DNA of 64,000 nucleotides from Craterostigma plantagineum (Eukaryota; Streptophyta; Magnoliopsida; Lamiales; Linderniaceae). Shown here in pieces: positions 1 to 11,736 of the stretch. The translations under genes and the position numbers were made by a program. The notes beneath the pieces were generated by a model. It was not told where the DNA came from. It did not search any database and was given only the letters and a program-made list of their open reading frames with translations. The stretch is from the NCBI GenBank assembly GCA_027422505.1, contig JAPQWV010000001.1:1054001-1118000 (forward strand). Reading direction: 5' to 3'. Position 1 is the stretch's first letter; each line of letters opens with the position of its first letter.

Positions 1-2388
1 CATCATCTCTCATGTGTCCAAACGCCTCAGCAGAACTCGATTGTCGAAATGAAACACCAACATCTTTTGAATGTTGCAAGATCCTTGTTTTTCCAATCTG
101 GAATTCCCATCAAGTTCTGGTCCGAGTGTGTACTTACTGCTACTTATTTGATAAATAGAATACCTTCGGCTGTCTTAGGAAATAGGAGCCCATTTGAGGT
201 ACTATACCAGAGACCAGTTGATTATAACTCCTTTCGAGTTTTTGGTTCTTTATGTTTCAGTTGCACCCTACCAGTTGGCCGGAGAAAATTTGATCCAAGA
301 GCTAAAGAATGCGTATTTCTTGGTTATCCTAGTGGGACTAAGGGATATAAAGTGATGGATTTGCACACAAGAGACATCCTTGTCTCTAGGGATGTCAGAT
401 TCCAAAAAGAAATATTTCCTTTCAGACAGCAAGAACAGCTCCAAGTTCCTCATGATCCTTTTTCCCAACACAGTGCTACCAAGGCCTTTTAGTGACACTG
501 CTGCATCTGAGGACATAGCAGATTTCCAGGCCTGCCCTCCACCTTTGCCTTCCTCTCCAGCACGAGGTCAGACCTCAACTACTTCTGCAGATGCACAACA
601 GTCTGCTGATGTACCAGAACCAGAGCATAGGCAGGGAACACAGGCCAGACCTCTCAGACAGACAAAGAAACCATCTTACTTGAAGGATTATCACCGCAGC
701 AGCTTCATCAGTGAAAAAGTCCAAACAAGGAAAGATCTGTACCCTCTGTCCCAGGTTCACACTTATCAGAATCTTTCCAACAATTACCAGTCCCTAGTTG
801 CTGCTGTTTCCATGGCTAAGGAACCAAGGAGCTTCCATGAAGCATCAAACTCACCAAATTGGGTAAAAGCCATGACAGCAGAATTTGAGGCACTTGAAGC
901 AAATGATACTTGGACCATAGTCCCTCTGCCAAGAGACAAGAATCCCATAGGATGTCGATGGGTGTATAAGCTGAAATTCAACTCAGTAGGGCGTATAGAA
1001 AAGCACAAAGCCCGGTTGGTAGCTAAAGGTTACGATCAACTAGAAGGGGTAGATTACATTGACACGTTTGCCCCGGTTGCCAAACCTAGCACCATCAAAA
1101 TTATCCTATCTCTAGCTGCTAAGCTGCAATGGCACCTCGTTCAAATGGATGTTGACAATGCATTCTTGAATGGAATGCTTAATGAGGAAGTATACATGGA
1201 GCTCCCACCTGGTTTTTATCTTAATTATCACAGGAAGGGAGACAATATGATGGTATGCAAGCTCCGAAAATCCATCTACGGGCTGAAACAATCTTCTAGG
1301 CAATGGAACAAGACCTTTACGGAAGCTGTAGAACAGTTTGGATTCTCCCAAACGCATTCCGATCATACCCTGTTTGTTAAGGGTCAAGGCAGTTCACTTT
1401 TAATACTTCTTGTCTATGTTGATGATATCATTCTTGCAGGCCCTTCGATTGCAGAGATTCAACAGGCCAAAAACTTCCTATGCAATCGCTTCAAGGTCAA
1501 GGACTTAGGGGATTTAAAATTCTTCCTCGGTGTGGAGGTGGCTCGCAGCCCAGAGGGAATTTACATTTCTCAAAGTCAATACACAATTCAATTGCTCAAA
1601 GACACCGGCTACCTGGCTTCTAAACCACTTTCTACGCCCATGACCCAAGCACTAAACTTGGTACTGAAGATGGAGAATTACTACCAGAACCCTTCAAGTA
1701 TCGACGGCTAATTGGCCGCCTCCTTTACCTGACTTTCACACGGCCCGACATCACCTTTGCGGTTCATAAACTTAGCCAGTTTATCTCCTCTCCAAGGACA
1801 AGCCACCTCATGGCCGCTCACCATCTCCTCAGGTACCTAAAGGGGTCCCCAGGCCAAGGTATACTTATGCGTTCCACTTCTGATTTGCAGGTCAAGGCCT
1901 TCGCAGACGCAGATTGGGCGGCGTGTCAAGACACCAGGCGATCTGTTTCGGGTTATTGCACCTTTCTTGGCAATTCCCTGATTACGTGGAAGACCAAAAA
2001 GCAGCCCACTGTCTCGCGTTCCTCCACAGAAGCAGAATATCGAGCACTTGGAGCAGTCACGGCAGAAGTCTTATGGATAAAACAACTTCTGTACGAGGTT
2101 CAAGTGGCTGTTTCTCACACCCCGGTTATTTACTGTGACAACCAATCTGCCCTTCACTTGGCCGCCAACCCTAAGTTCCATGAGCGTTCGAAACACTTTG
2201 AAATCGATTGCCACTTCGTACGTCATCATGTTCTTAGTGGCTCTGTTCGCTTACTACCTGTTGCTTCAGAAGACCAGCTTGCGGATGCCCTTACCAAGCC
2301 ACTCACTGGCCCGTTATTGCAGCGTGTGTTGTCCAAGATGGCTGTCCGAAATCTGTACCATCCATCTTGCGGGGGCTATTGGAATTAA
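1..2388 (+). mobile_element. Ty1/copia retrotransposon, 3' part of pol, decayed
   Basis: Coding remnants run in the order integrase C-terminal part (from before base 49 to about 480), reverse transcriptase (about 850-1,650) and RNase H (about 1,690-2,388), which is the Ty1/copia order. Visible motifs are the TPQQN-type integrase motif in the first 50 bases, [11 protein letters not shown], the RT stretches LVAKGY and QMDVDNAFLNG, the catalytic YVDD near base 1,420, and the RNase H ADADWAACQDTRRS and DNQSALHLAANP motifs. The frame shifts twice, near 480-490 and near 1,660, so no continuous polyprotein is encoded. Gag, protease and the 5' LTR lie outside the window or are lost. It is an inactive copy. 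Confidence 0.93.
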
Positions 2389-2700
2389 AGGATTCAGGGA
2401 TGTGCCTTGATCAGAGCTGATGACCAAGTCTCTCGCGCGTTCAATCTTGGCGCCTTATTTAAATGATGAACTCGTCCTCACCAATGGCGATTTTATTAGT
2501 TAGTCTAGATCAGCCTTTTAACTAGCGTTTCTATTAAGTCACACAGTAGCGATTATATAAGTAGTTTAGTACTATATTACAAACGCTATTCTGTATCCTT
2601 TAAATATCGCACTGTTGTATCCATTTTACAGTATGGAATGAAAACAGATTATTTACGCCCTCTTTACAAATCAACAAAACACTTTCTTGATAGTCTTCAT
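2389..2700 (+). repeat. Probable 3' LTR remnant of the first copia element
   Basis: The bases just after the RNase H stop are purine-rich (cgggggctattggaattaa), as expected of a polypurine tract, so the following AT-rich non-coding sequence should be the 3' LTR. I cannot fix its ends because the 5' LTR is not in the window. A possible TG start lies near 2,400 and a possible CA end near 2,700. Confidence 0.4.
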
Positions 2701-2899
2701 CGGACTGAGGGCTCCACAATGGAGAAAGACTCCTGACCGTCGGGTCAGGAGAGACGAGGTTCGCGGACAGAAGTGGGCGGCGGCGGACTGACGGGAGTTG
2801 GCGGTAGGCGGAAGACCGGTGCGGGGCGGAGGCTGACAAGGCGGGCTCGGGGCGGGAGGCGGCCGGCGTAGGGCAACCTGATGCTTAAAAAAAAAAGAG

Positions 2900-2932
2900 C
2901 TCCCCCAACCTCCGGCGCTGAGGTTGGGGGAG
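2900..2932. repeat. Perfect 12-bp GC-rich hairpin
   Basis: The arm at 2,900-2,911 (ctcccccaacct) is the exact reverse complement of 2,921-2,932, around a 9-base loop. It follows a GC-rich stretch (2,700-2,880) with no convincing gene and a run of A. It may be the edge of a decayed element; function unknown. Confidence 0.6.
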
Positions 2933-2974
2933 AGAAAGGCCATAGAGAGAGAGAGAGGAGAGTAGAAGGAAGAG

Positions 2975-3285
2975 AAAATAGGTCACTAATTATGTATGTT
3001 AAAACAAATTCGAGTCACTCTCTCATTTTTGGGTCACAAAGTATTAGTGTTTTCAATTTGGGTCACTAAGTATACGTGTTTTAAGTTTTTGGGTCGCTAT
3101 ATTAAATCCATTTTCGCATTCATAAAAACATAGTGACCCAAAATCGAAAACATGTATACTTAGTGACCCAAAACTGAGAGGGTGACCCAAATTTGTTTTG
3201 ACATATTTAGTGACCTACTTTTGCAATTATCAAACATAGTGACAAAAGAACGAAATCATGTATACTTAGTGACCTAAATAATCCC
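2975..3285. mobile_element. Fold-back GGGTCACTA-motif element, truncated copy
   Basis: The left half carries repeated ggtcacta/gggtcac motifs and the right half carries the reverse complement (tagtgaccc), making one large inverted repeat about a centre near 3,120. The units match those of the complete element at 15,705-16,104, but the outer terminal unit is missing on the left and degenerate on the right. It is non-coding and non-autonomous. Confidence 0.7.
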
Positions 3286-3368
3286 GTAAGTGTAATGATC
3301 GACTATTACAATCAAAAGAAGCTTTTATATGATTATAAAAATTTTAGGATAATGCATACAAAATAAAA

Positions 3369-4074
3369 GGCAAAATTAAAAAAATGGGTCACTAAGTATA
3401 CCATTTTTTGATTTTGGGTCACTATGTTTGCAAGTTACAAAACTAGGTCAATAAGTATTTATATAGTAACAAAATTGGGTCACTAGTTACAAAACTAGAT
3501 CATTAAGTATGGATGCCGACCTCCGCCTACGCCAGCCGTGCCAGCCGCGCTTGCCTCCGCCGCCACCAGCTATGTTCGTAGGCCCCTTTCTTTGATGATC
3601 GGCTCGCCTGGCGCGTGTCGCCGACAACACCACCCACTGCTCGGCCGTTTGTGTTGGGCGGGTTCTCCTCGGGGAAAACACTCTTTTTTTGGAGTTTTTT
3701 TCCCCTTTGTAGGAGTTTGTTCTCCGGTCGTGGGAGCCTATCTCTCCCCTCGAGTGAGTCCCTTTGAGGTTATTTTTCCCGTCTTTGGGGCTTTGAGAAC
3801 GGATACTGTGCTATCACTGGTCATTTACGCAATAGAAATAGCCAATTATGTTGTAATATTTGGTTATTGCTCTTTTGTATCTTTGTATCCTTTTTGGATT
3901 TATGAATGAAATCCTTCTTTTCAATGGTAACAAAACTAGGTCACTAAGTATGTATATAGTAACAAGATTGGGTCACTGTTTGTTATTATATACATACTTA
4001 GTGACCTAACTGGTAAACATAGTGACCCAAAATCGAAATTGGCATACTTAGTGACTCTTTTTGTAGTTTTCCCT
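3369..4074. mobile_element. MULE-like fold-back element carrying unrelated internal DNA
   Basis: The ends resemble those of the complete 15,705-16,104 element: the left end begins ggcaaaattaaaaaaatggg and the right end, read in reverse complement, begins gggaaaactacaaaaagag. Both lead into GGTCACTAAGTAT-type subrepeats. An 8-9 bp A/T-rich sequence (aaaataaa) flanks it at 3,360-3,368 and 4,075-4,083, consistent with a Mutator-type target duplication. The inner part (about 3,510-3,925) is different: GC-rich at first, then resembling a plant 3' untranslated region. This could be captured DNA (Pack-MULE-like) or a later insertion. No intact ORF is convincing. Confidence 0.65.
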
Positions 4075-4084
4075 AAAATAAAAC

Positions 4085-6640
4085 TAGATTTTTTTTCTCG
4101 TATTCCAATATGAGCCGCAAATTATCATGGGGAAAATAGTGGCAAGTGATTTACTATTTTTGTTCTTATTCCTCGTGGAAACTGTGCTACTCATTTGACG
4201 TATGGCTAAACGATTGTTAACCGTTGAAAGTATGCGTTCCATTCTCTCTCATTTCATGTCTCACTTTATTAAAAGTATTTTAGGATTATAAAAAAAAATG
4301 GATATCAAATTAATCATCATAAAAAAAATAAATTGAATGTGTTTATTTATTTTTTATCATATAAATTAATGAAATAACAATGATTTTATGATTTGGTGGA
4401 ATAAATGATTAAAATATAAATAAAAAAAAAAGAAATTTTTGAACAGTAGGATTTAAAAATTCAACAGATTGGGCGTAGAGGGTGACATAATTGGTGGAGA
4501 TATGATTTGATGAACCGGCCAACATCGAAATCAAAAGTAAAAGGGCAATAATAAGTAAATTTTATAAATCCCGAGGTGACATTACTCAATTATTCTTCAA
4601 ATTTTACTACCCTCAATCGAATAATTTTTTCTATATATTACAATTACACACCACATTTTAACTCTTGAGGTTCCTTCCTTGGCCGTTGATGTCGGGATAA
4701 TTACATCTTGCAATAAAAGAATGTGGAGCCCACATAAGGCGAGTGATAGAGCCAAGTGTATGAAGATCCATCGCACGTGTTTTACATCTAAATACAAACC
4801 CCAAAGGCAAAGCGAGGATGGAAAAAGACTCACATGATATGTCATGATACGTGTAAAATTTAATGATGTCTTATTCAAACACTATGCGTACTAACCCATT
4901 GAAGAGTTAGATAGATAGGGTTTCCTTTATTCATTTCTTTTTTTTAAATGTTCCCCCGATCTACCGGCATTTCTTTATGTAACGTAGTACATTCTTCCAT
5001 CATCTAATCTAACACATTATATTATTCTTACCATTTTTGACCAAGAATTTCTCACATGCACCATCGTCTCCACTCACGTGCTTCCTTGTTCGGACTGCAA
5101 ATGTGTCGAGGATTCAAATGAATTCAAAGGTTTCGATGATACGCGTCGATGAGTAATGCATGCAATGATCGAGACTAAACCTAATATGTAATTAAAAAGA
5201 GGAACATATTCAACGATTAGTAGTTTGGCATATAAATGCACTACGTGTACTGTCCACGCGATCGGCGGTCTATATAAAATATATAAGTTGGTGCGGTTTT
5301 TATTAAAACTCGTACGGTGTTAAGTCGCTGAATTATTGCAGATGTAAAGAAGCCTTAAAAGTGCATCTGTCAACGTAGTTTTTTTTAATTATTTAAGTTT
5401 TAAATACGTGAATCTACTTAAAAATGCCCCTTTATATAAAAAAATGTAGTCAGTACATCTGTCAGAAAATTTTTTATATAAGTACTTGTTCGATTGTGTA
5501 TACCATTTTTCTATTCTTGACATACATTTTTATATGTGTATTACGTATCATGTCCCGCGTCTAATGATACTTAATGTGGTATATGATGTACCATTTTCTC
5601 ACTATATTATGTACCACAATATGTTTCTCTATGATACTTAAATGCGTTCTATGACATACTTGCGACGGATAGGTACCAATGTGCAACAATTTATTCTAAT
5701 AAGTACCTACATATAAAAAAATCTGACAGGGTGCTGACGTGCGAATTCTTTTATATAAACGGGTAGGTTTGCCTTTCAAATAAATATAACAATTTTTAGA
5801 AGTACGTTTATATAACAGAAGAAAAAATAACAAACGTTTTTCTAGTATTTCTTAATCATTTTATGTTTTTCCTCCGAAAGGCATCTATTTTCCTAATATG
5901 CTGCAGCATGATACATTCTAAAGGAAAAGAAGTGCTGCGAAATAAGTGGAAAATTAGCTGAAATAAGCGCTGTCGTTTAGGATTAAGCGATCATGACATT
6001 TCCTTATCTATCTTTTTCGATCGTATACAATTTCTTAAGTGGACTTTTGTTCTACTAATCAAATAGAAAGCTATCGTCTTTGCAAGTTAATTTATGAAAT
6101 TTTGTCTTAATTATTTCAAATCCATTAGCTTAATTAAACAAAATCAATGTGCAGTGTAGTGAAATATTACTTGAATTCACACAACTTCGTTATATTTAAG
6201 ATTCTTTTATCTAAAAAAATCAGAATTACGAGGAGATTAGCACGTAACAAAGCGAGCCTTCAAATTTTATAGACAAAACTCCGAACTGGAGATAATCATT
6301 ATCCTTGCATCGACGTACTAAAGATATCATTTTAATCATAAAAAGATAAATTTTAATCTTTAAATACTATGAATAATCAATATACCCATCCACGTAAACG
6401 TTTCGTAACTATTCCGTGAGAATTTAAAATAACTAAACTCGGTAAGTCATTAGTCATCAAATCAACTCTTAAGTTAACCCCATTAATATTTCTTTTCAAT
6501 ATTATATTTACTTCTGAAATCATTCTTTTTCCACCGCCTCTTCAGAAACCTTTGAGTCATGGGGGTTAAAATAATAAATGAGGATAATAATTAACCTTAT
6601 ATAGTTCTTACCCCAATCCAAATATTAAACCGTACAAACC
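4085..6640. other. AT-rich intergenic region
   Basis: No supportable gene. The segment around 5,459-5,729 has inverted ends (ctgtcagaaaattttttata near 5,459 and its imperfect complement near 5,729) and repeated gtacc/gtac motifs, and looks like a decayed MITE. A related stretch occurs at about 9,305-9,570. The rest is low-complexity AT-rich DNA; its right part is presumably the distal promoter of the zinc-finger gene. Confidence 0.5.
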
Positions 6641-6641
6641 A

Positions 6642-6796
6642 ACACGTGTCTCAAAATCATAGAGCCTTCTCAGACAGTATCGAGAAACCTCCTTCGCCAT
6701 TAACCGTGGACTCAGTACTTTTTTTCAAGTAACCGCAGTTAACTTGATTACTAACCATAGTTTGATACCCCCCACTACTCAAGAAGTTTATATAAT
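6642..6796 (+). promoter_or_regulatory. Promoter of the CCCH zinc-finger gene: G-box/ABRE-like site and TATA box
   Basis: A palindromic ACACGTGT (G-box core, ABRE-like) lies at 6,642-6,649 and a TATATAAT box at 6,789-6,796, about 90 bases before the start codon. Many plant RR-TZF genes respond to ABA or stress, which fits the G-box, but regulation here is inferred. Confidence 0.5.
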
Positions 6797-6886
6797 ACGA
6801 AGCACAAAACTGATCCATCATCATCAAAAACCTGTAGTTCCTTGAAGATAATAAAAAAACGTATACAGAAAAAGAAGTAAGAAAAG

Positions 6887-7861
6887 ATGATGATCGGTGA
6901 AAGGAGCCATCTTGGTAATTACACATCGCCGATCCACGTTCCGCCGTGGACGCTCGCCGGAGATGACAACAACGGCCTCAGCGCCTTCAACGTCCTCAGC
7001 CCGACTACGTTTTCCGACGACCACTCTCTGTTCCTAACGGCGCTGCAGCGCTATCTGCCGTCCAACACCAGCGACGCCGCCGCCGTCTCCGACGACGACG
7101 ACTTCCGCATGTACGAGTTCAAGGTCAAGAAGTGCACGCGCGGCCGCTCCCACGACTGGACGGAGTGTCCGTACGCCCACCCCGGGGAGAAGGCGCGGCG
7201 GCGCGATCCGAGGAAGTACCACTACTCGGGCGGCGCGTGCCCCGAGTTTCGCAAGGGAAGCTGCATCAAGGGAGACGCGTGCGAGCACGCGCACGGGGTA
7301 TTCGAGTGCTGGCTGCACCCCACGCGCTACCGCACCCAGCTATGCAAGGACGGGGCTCACTGCACGCGCCGCGTGTGCTTCTTCGCGCACTCGCCGGAGC
7401 AGCTGAGGGTGTTGAGCCCACGCAACGCCGCCTCCGACTCTCCTCCGCCTTACGTCGGTTCGCCGGAGAGCGAGCTGCTAGCCTCCATGAGGCAGCTTCA
7501 GCTGAGTAAGGTCGGCAAATCCATTTCGCCGGCCGGTTCATGGCGTTTGACCGGCGGAGGCGTTTTGTCGCCGAGGATTAACTTGTCCTCTTCTCCGAAC
7601 GGGTATATGGGTAGCATGCCGGGTACACCGACCCGTGCTTTGACCCGAACCGGATTTGGGATGATGGATTCTTCTTGGGAGGAGGAGCCCTTTCTCGAGA
7701 GGGTCGAGTCGGGTAGGGGATTGAGGGAGAAGATGTTTGAGAAACTGAGCAAGGAGAATCCGTTGGATCGGGTCGAATCGGGTCCGAACCGAATTCCGAA
7801 CCTTAATGCGAGCCTCGATATCAGCCCCGACGTTGGTTGGGTATCCGATCTTTTAAACTGA
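6887..7861 (+). CDS. Arginine-rich tandem CCCH zinc-finger protein (RR-TZF, AtTZF1/2/3-like)
   Basis: Intronless gene for a 324-residue protein starting MMIGE, a start shared by this family. An arginine-rich CCCH-like segment (about C83-H98, [17 protein letters not shown]) precedes two canonical fingers: finger 1 at C118-H136 (C-x7-C-x5-C-x3-H) and finger 2 at C153-H168 (C-x5-C-x4-C-x3-H), separated by exactly 16 residues. This is the plant RR-TZF signature. A further conserved block [17 protein letters not shown] lies near the C-terminus, and the protein ends [10 protein letters not shown]. Family members bind AU-rich mRNA elements, associate with processing bodies and stress granules, and act in ABA, GA, light and stress responses. 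Codons are GC-rich in the finger region, unlike the AT-rich flanks. The family is certain; the exact orthologue is not. Confidence 0.96.
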   Translation: MMIGERSHLGNYTSPIHVPPWTLAGDDNNGLSAFNVLSPTTFSDDHSLFLTALQRYLPSNTSDAAAVSDDDDFRMYEFKVKKCTRGRSHDWTECPYAHPGEKARRRDPRKYHYSGGACPEFRKGSCIKGDACEHAHGVFECWLHPTRYRTQLCKDGAHCTRRVCFFAHSPEQLRVLSPRNAASDSPPPYVGSPESELLASMRQLQLSKVGKSISPAGSWRLTGGGVLSPRINLSSSPNGYMGSMPGTPTRALTRTGFGMMDSSWEEEPFLERVESGRGLREKMFEKLSKENPLDRVESGPNRIPNLNASLDISPDVGWVSDLLN

Positions 7862-8919
7862 AAGTACGGTACGGTATTCTTATCCTTTTGTCTCTCTTGC
7901 ATGGCAAATATTGAATGAAGGGACCAAATCGTAAATTCGGAGGAGGGCATTGGATGACTCGGACAAGTAATATTTGATGTAATAATAAACTTCGATTTCG
8001 TTGCTATTATTACTATTATAAAATATGATTGCTAAAGGGAGTGTGAAGCGAAGTTTGTACATTGGAAAGCATGGGTTGTTTTGATATGTGAGCTCTCTGC
8101 AAAAGAGTTGAAGCAGAAGAAGCGTACGGATTTGTTTGAAGACTTATCTTTGTTTAAAGTGAAAATCTTTTAATGTTCTGAGTATTTCTAGAGACTGTCT
8201 AATTAATGATGCAGCGTTCTTACTACTGTAAATCAATCTTTTGCGAAATTTGATATTTTTCGATTGAAGTTTGTCTTATGATTTGCTAGTATATACACCA
8301 AAGAGAAATATGCATTGCACCGCATTGATTCACGCATCATGTTTTTTCCAATAATCGAAGATACTATATAAGAAAATATTAAATATGTGTTCTGCAACCA
8401 TGATTTGTTTGATCCAATATTTAGGCTTGCTTTTGGATAATAGCCCTACCATGTATAATTGCATATTATTATTATATGTTCCATATGTCTTTCTTTCTAA
8501 TCAACGCCTCCAATATCAATTAATATATTACACAATATGAAAGTCCGCAGAAAACTCGGGACCCTCCCTCAGAAACGGGAAGCGTGTCCCTCGTATTATT
8601 GGTACGTTGGGATTTCCGAAATTTTAAGAGATGAGATATGGTTTCTGACCTTGTTTAATCCTTGTCCTATTATAAAATTTAATACCAACCTATAATATAA
8701 CCATTACATTAAATAAGAAATAACTAATCTACGTTTTCATCGGGGGACCATGTCAATATCTTGAAGACAAGTGTTACCTATCTAGTCCTCATTATTCACA
8801 TGGGTGTCTGTCCTTACGCAAACAACACATTATAATTTCACGAATAAGAAAATTAAAGAAAAAAATCCAACTTCAACAAGCAAACTACGTACTGTCTTTT
8901 TACATATACGAATTTCAGT
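7862..8919. other. Intergenic region between convergent genes
   Basis: It contains the 3' untranslated region of the zinc-finger gene and then AT-rich spacer. I see no gene or clear repeat. Confidence 0.5.
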
Positions 8920-9017
8920 TACATCAATTTATCATGTAAGAGGTATGTCTCTATTCTGCTTCTTCTATTTTACATCAATTTATCATGTAACAGGTATGTC
9001 TATTCTGCTTCTCCTAT
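8920..9017. repeat. Tandem duplication covering the stop codon of the choline-transporter-like gene
   Basis: A unit of about 47 bp (tacatcaatttatcatgtaa...) occurs at 8,920-8,968 and 8,971-9,017, with a 2-bp indel and a few substitutions. The right copy holds the last codons and the TGA stop of the minus-strand choline-transporter-like gene, so the left copy is a duplicated gene tail just downstream of the stop. Confidence 0.8.
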
Positions 9018-11736
9018 CGAACGTTTGCCCAGCCCTCGCACTCCTATGCTGAAGCCTCTCATGCAATTTCTCAGACAACTCATTGTAAAAATCCAAATCC
9101 CATCTCCTTATCAACGAAGGATCTTCGGCGTAACATACGTAGATCGCAGTCACCGCGCTCTCCACCACCACCGTCCCCATCCCCACCTTCCGTACATATA
9201 TATTATATATATCAACGATAAAAAAAAGAGTCTTTACACATAACTATACATTTTGATAAAAACATGTAATTTAATACACTGTTTTTTAAGTGTACGGTAA
9301 CTAATAGAATAAATTTTTTGGATATAGGTACCCGATCCACCGCAGGTACGTCATATTACATAGGTACCTCATAGCAACATTTTGTGGTACATAATACGTT
9401 GAAAAATTGTACGTCATATATAACACATTAAGGTACCATTAGTGATCGTATAGGGTACCTATAAACGCGTGACGTAGTACGCAATGCACACATAAAAAGG
9501 TACGGCAAGACCGAGAACATTGATACAAACAGTAAACGGGTACCTATCTGTAAAAATTTCTGACATGGCCATTTGTAAATTTTTTATTCAATTGGATATT
9601 TATTTATAGATGTCACTAAAAAATTAATATTTTCGCAATTTTTTTTCTTACCAAGATGGAGCCCATCAAGACGGAGGTTAGGCCTATCACGGCGAGTTTG
9701 TCGGGATAATAAGCCTTTGTCCAAATGGAAGCGCAAGTTCCCGAGATAAGCCCACCCAAGACGGCTCCCATGAACAAAATTGCGCCCGAGCAGTCGTAAG
9801 CTATTATCGATTCGATCCCCGTCGACTAGAATATTTCCCATGCGTCCCTCGCCGAGTTGTTGAAGCTTTTCCCAGATACTGCAATCTGCACCAATAATAT
9901 TATCGATGATGCGCGCCGTTTAACTTATAATAATACAAACCAAATAACAAGAAAAGGAGAAAAGCCTTTACATGGACGTAAGCGTATTTGTTGAACCATC
10001 GAACCAAGAATTCGACGAGGTGGAACACAAAGTCGACGCAGCAAAGGAGGCACTCGTTTTCTCCCATCTTCGACCTCAATCCTCTTATCTGCAAAGTAGT
10101 TCATTGCCTAAGACAAGCCTTTGTTTAACCATTTCGACTCGAGACTTTAAATGTTGTGTTATTCTTATAGAAAATTTATGAGGTGACATTATAAGGACAA
10201 TAACTTTCAAAATTAAGGAATTTACGAATGGTATACGCCGAAACTCTAGATTTTGTATGCAAATGCTACCCTAAAATTGTTGTCCCTATAATGTCACCCC
10301 CTATTATTGCACGAAAGAAATAATTACGCCTACTTATTAAATAATGTAGTAACTTCACTAACCTCCCACCGTAAAGTGCGGATAGATGCAGTGAAGAGCG
10401 TTCCATAGCATACGCTGCCCGCCGAAGTGGTGACGGCGTATCTCAAAGAACTCATTAACGGCGGTTTATTGGTAGGCGTCGATTCTGATTCTCGGCCGCC
10501 GTGAATCAAAACGTGATAAACTAAGCCAGAAACGATGACGTGGACGACGTTGCACAGAACTGCCCCTGTCCATAAAAGGCTCGAAGAAAGAACCTCGACG
10601 GACATCCACGCATGTGTAATAGAAGAAGTGAGTCAAAGCACAACAACAGTTATCGTTGTTTATTCATATAGCATCTTAGCCTTACAACTTACAAGAAGGA
10701 AAAACCAGCCCAAAGGTCCATTGAAGCTGAATGCGATAATTCCCGACGCGCCGAAAGACCAAAGCGCAAGCCATGAAAGCATCGCTAACATGAAAATGCT
10801 GGAAACTGCAATTGCCTCGGGGATTTTTCTCACTATGTTCATGGATTTTTGTAGCATCAGCATCGTAAACGGTAGCCTGAAGGGTAGAGTCGAAAAATTG
10901 AGCGATTCGAAGGAGAAGTTATGAAGCAATCGAGAAATAGCGTACCTGTCGATGACGGAAACTACGTACAAGAATTGGGAGGAAGCGCATATTGCGAATG
11001 CAGTGCCCAGGAAGTAGAGCTTTCCCCAGAAGCAGAGCACGCTTATTACGGCGAGGTAGGTGGTTAGGAGGTGTACTGAGAATTTCAAGAGTTTGTTGGC
11101 GAAAAGGCCGACTAAGGAAAGCCATGTCAGCCCTATAATTGTCCCGACGCCGCAGGCAACGGCGTAGAATCTCCAGTAATCGAGGGTAGAAGTAGGAATG
11201 TAGTTATTGTCATTGAATATAAAGCTCGGCGGGTTGCGTGGTTTGCGGTAGCGGGCCAGCCCGAAAACCGCGAGGGCGAAGCCCGTTATGATTAGGTTTG
11301 CGACGAAAACGACCAGCCAAAATACGTCGCGCCACTGACGAGTTGACGCCGGAGAGATTCCCTGTGAAATTAACACTAAAAGAATGCTAAAAAACGACAT
11401 CTTGGTTGAAATCCATTCCCAGGAAATCTTAAAAGATAGAGATTGATTCCTATTGTTCAACTGTCTCTGTTAGGCGTTAGACCTTCAAACAACGCAAGTT
11501 TTGAGAAAAAGTTCTTTGAAAATGAAGTAAAAATAGAATCCCATCTCAGTTGATGTCCAAAGCAGATATCTTTTCTGTAAAGCTTCACAAAGATCTCAAC
11601 TTTAGCAAGAAAAAAGAGTAACAAAAAGAGACCCTCCAAAAATCTACCCTTTTCATCACAGATAAACACTACTCACCCTTTCAGGGGGTCCGATTGCAGA
11701 ATCGTAAGACGAAGAAGAAGGCGACGAGTCGCTCAT
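8983..11736 (-). CDS. Choline transporter-like (CTL/SLC44, PNS1-type) membrane protein with internal stop
   Basis: Seven exons on the minus strand with good GT-AG sites: 11,677-11,736; 10,946-11,361; 10,693-10,876; 10,363-10,593; 9,972-10,088; 9,652-9,885; 8,983-9,186. Read through, they encode about 481 residues with many hydrophobic segments and the CTL hallmarks LWTGAVLCNVVHVIVSG, GLRSKMGENECLLCCVDF and, at the C-terminus, EKLHERLQHRSARA. CTL/SLC44 proteins are multi-pass transporters linked to choline and lipid transport. In exon 6 the codon after AWEIF is TAG (9,826-9,828); relatives usually have Gln there, so CAG>TAG is likely. Taken literally, the protein ends after about 355 residues. 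All splice sites and downstream codons look intact, and exon 6 (234 nt, phase 0 at both ends) could be skipped in frame. A recent loss, an allele or a sequence error are all possible. The start codon was chosen because MSDSSPSSSSYDSA fits the usual Ser-rich N-terminus. Confidence 0.85.
9305..9570. mobile_element. Possible MITE in the last intron of the choline-transporter-like gene
   Basis: Between exons 7 and 6. It has several ggtacc/gtacg motifs and imperfect inverted ends (attttttggatataggtacc at left; a complement-like cctatctgtaaaaatttctg at right). It resembles 5,459-5,729, suggesting one small family. Boundaries are approximate. Confidence 0.35.
10182..10298. mobile_element. Short fold-back MITE (GGTGACATTATA termini) in an intron
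   Basis: It starts ggtgacattataaggacaa and ends with the near-complement ttgtccctataatgtcacc, 117 bp in all, between exons 5 and 4 of the choline-transporter-like gene. A related degenerate copy lies at 19,511-19,627 in an intron of the second LHT gene. Confidence 0.65.

Noticed and set aside
2671..2943. Pro/Arg-rich minus-strand ORF in the GC-rich stretch
   Set aside because: It looks like a composition effect and has no family resemblance.
2900..4080. CRISPR-like array from the repeated GGTCACTA motifs
   Set aside because: Repeats are short, occur in both orientations and form transposon arms; this is plant nuclear DNA.
7034..7541. Long frames overlapping the CCCH gene on both strands
   Set aside because: GC-rich shadow ORFs of the zinc-finger gene.
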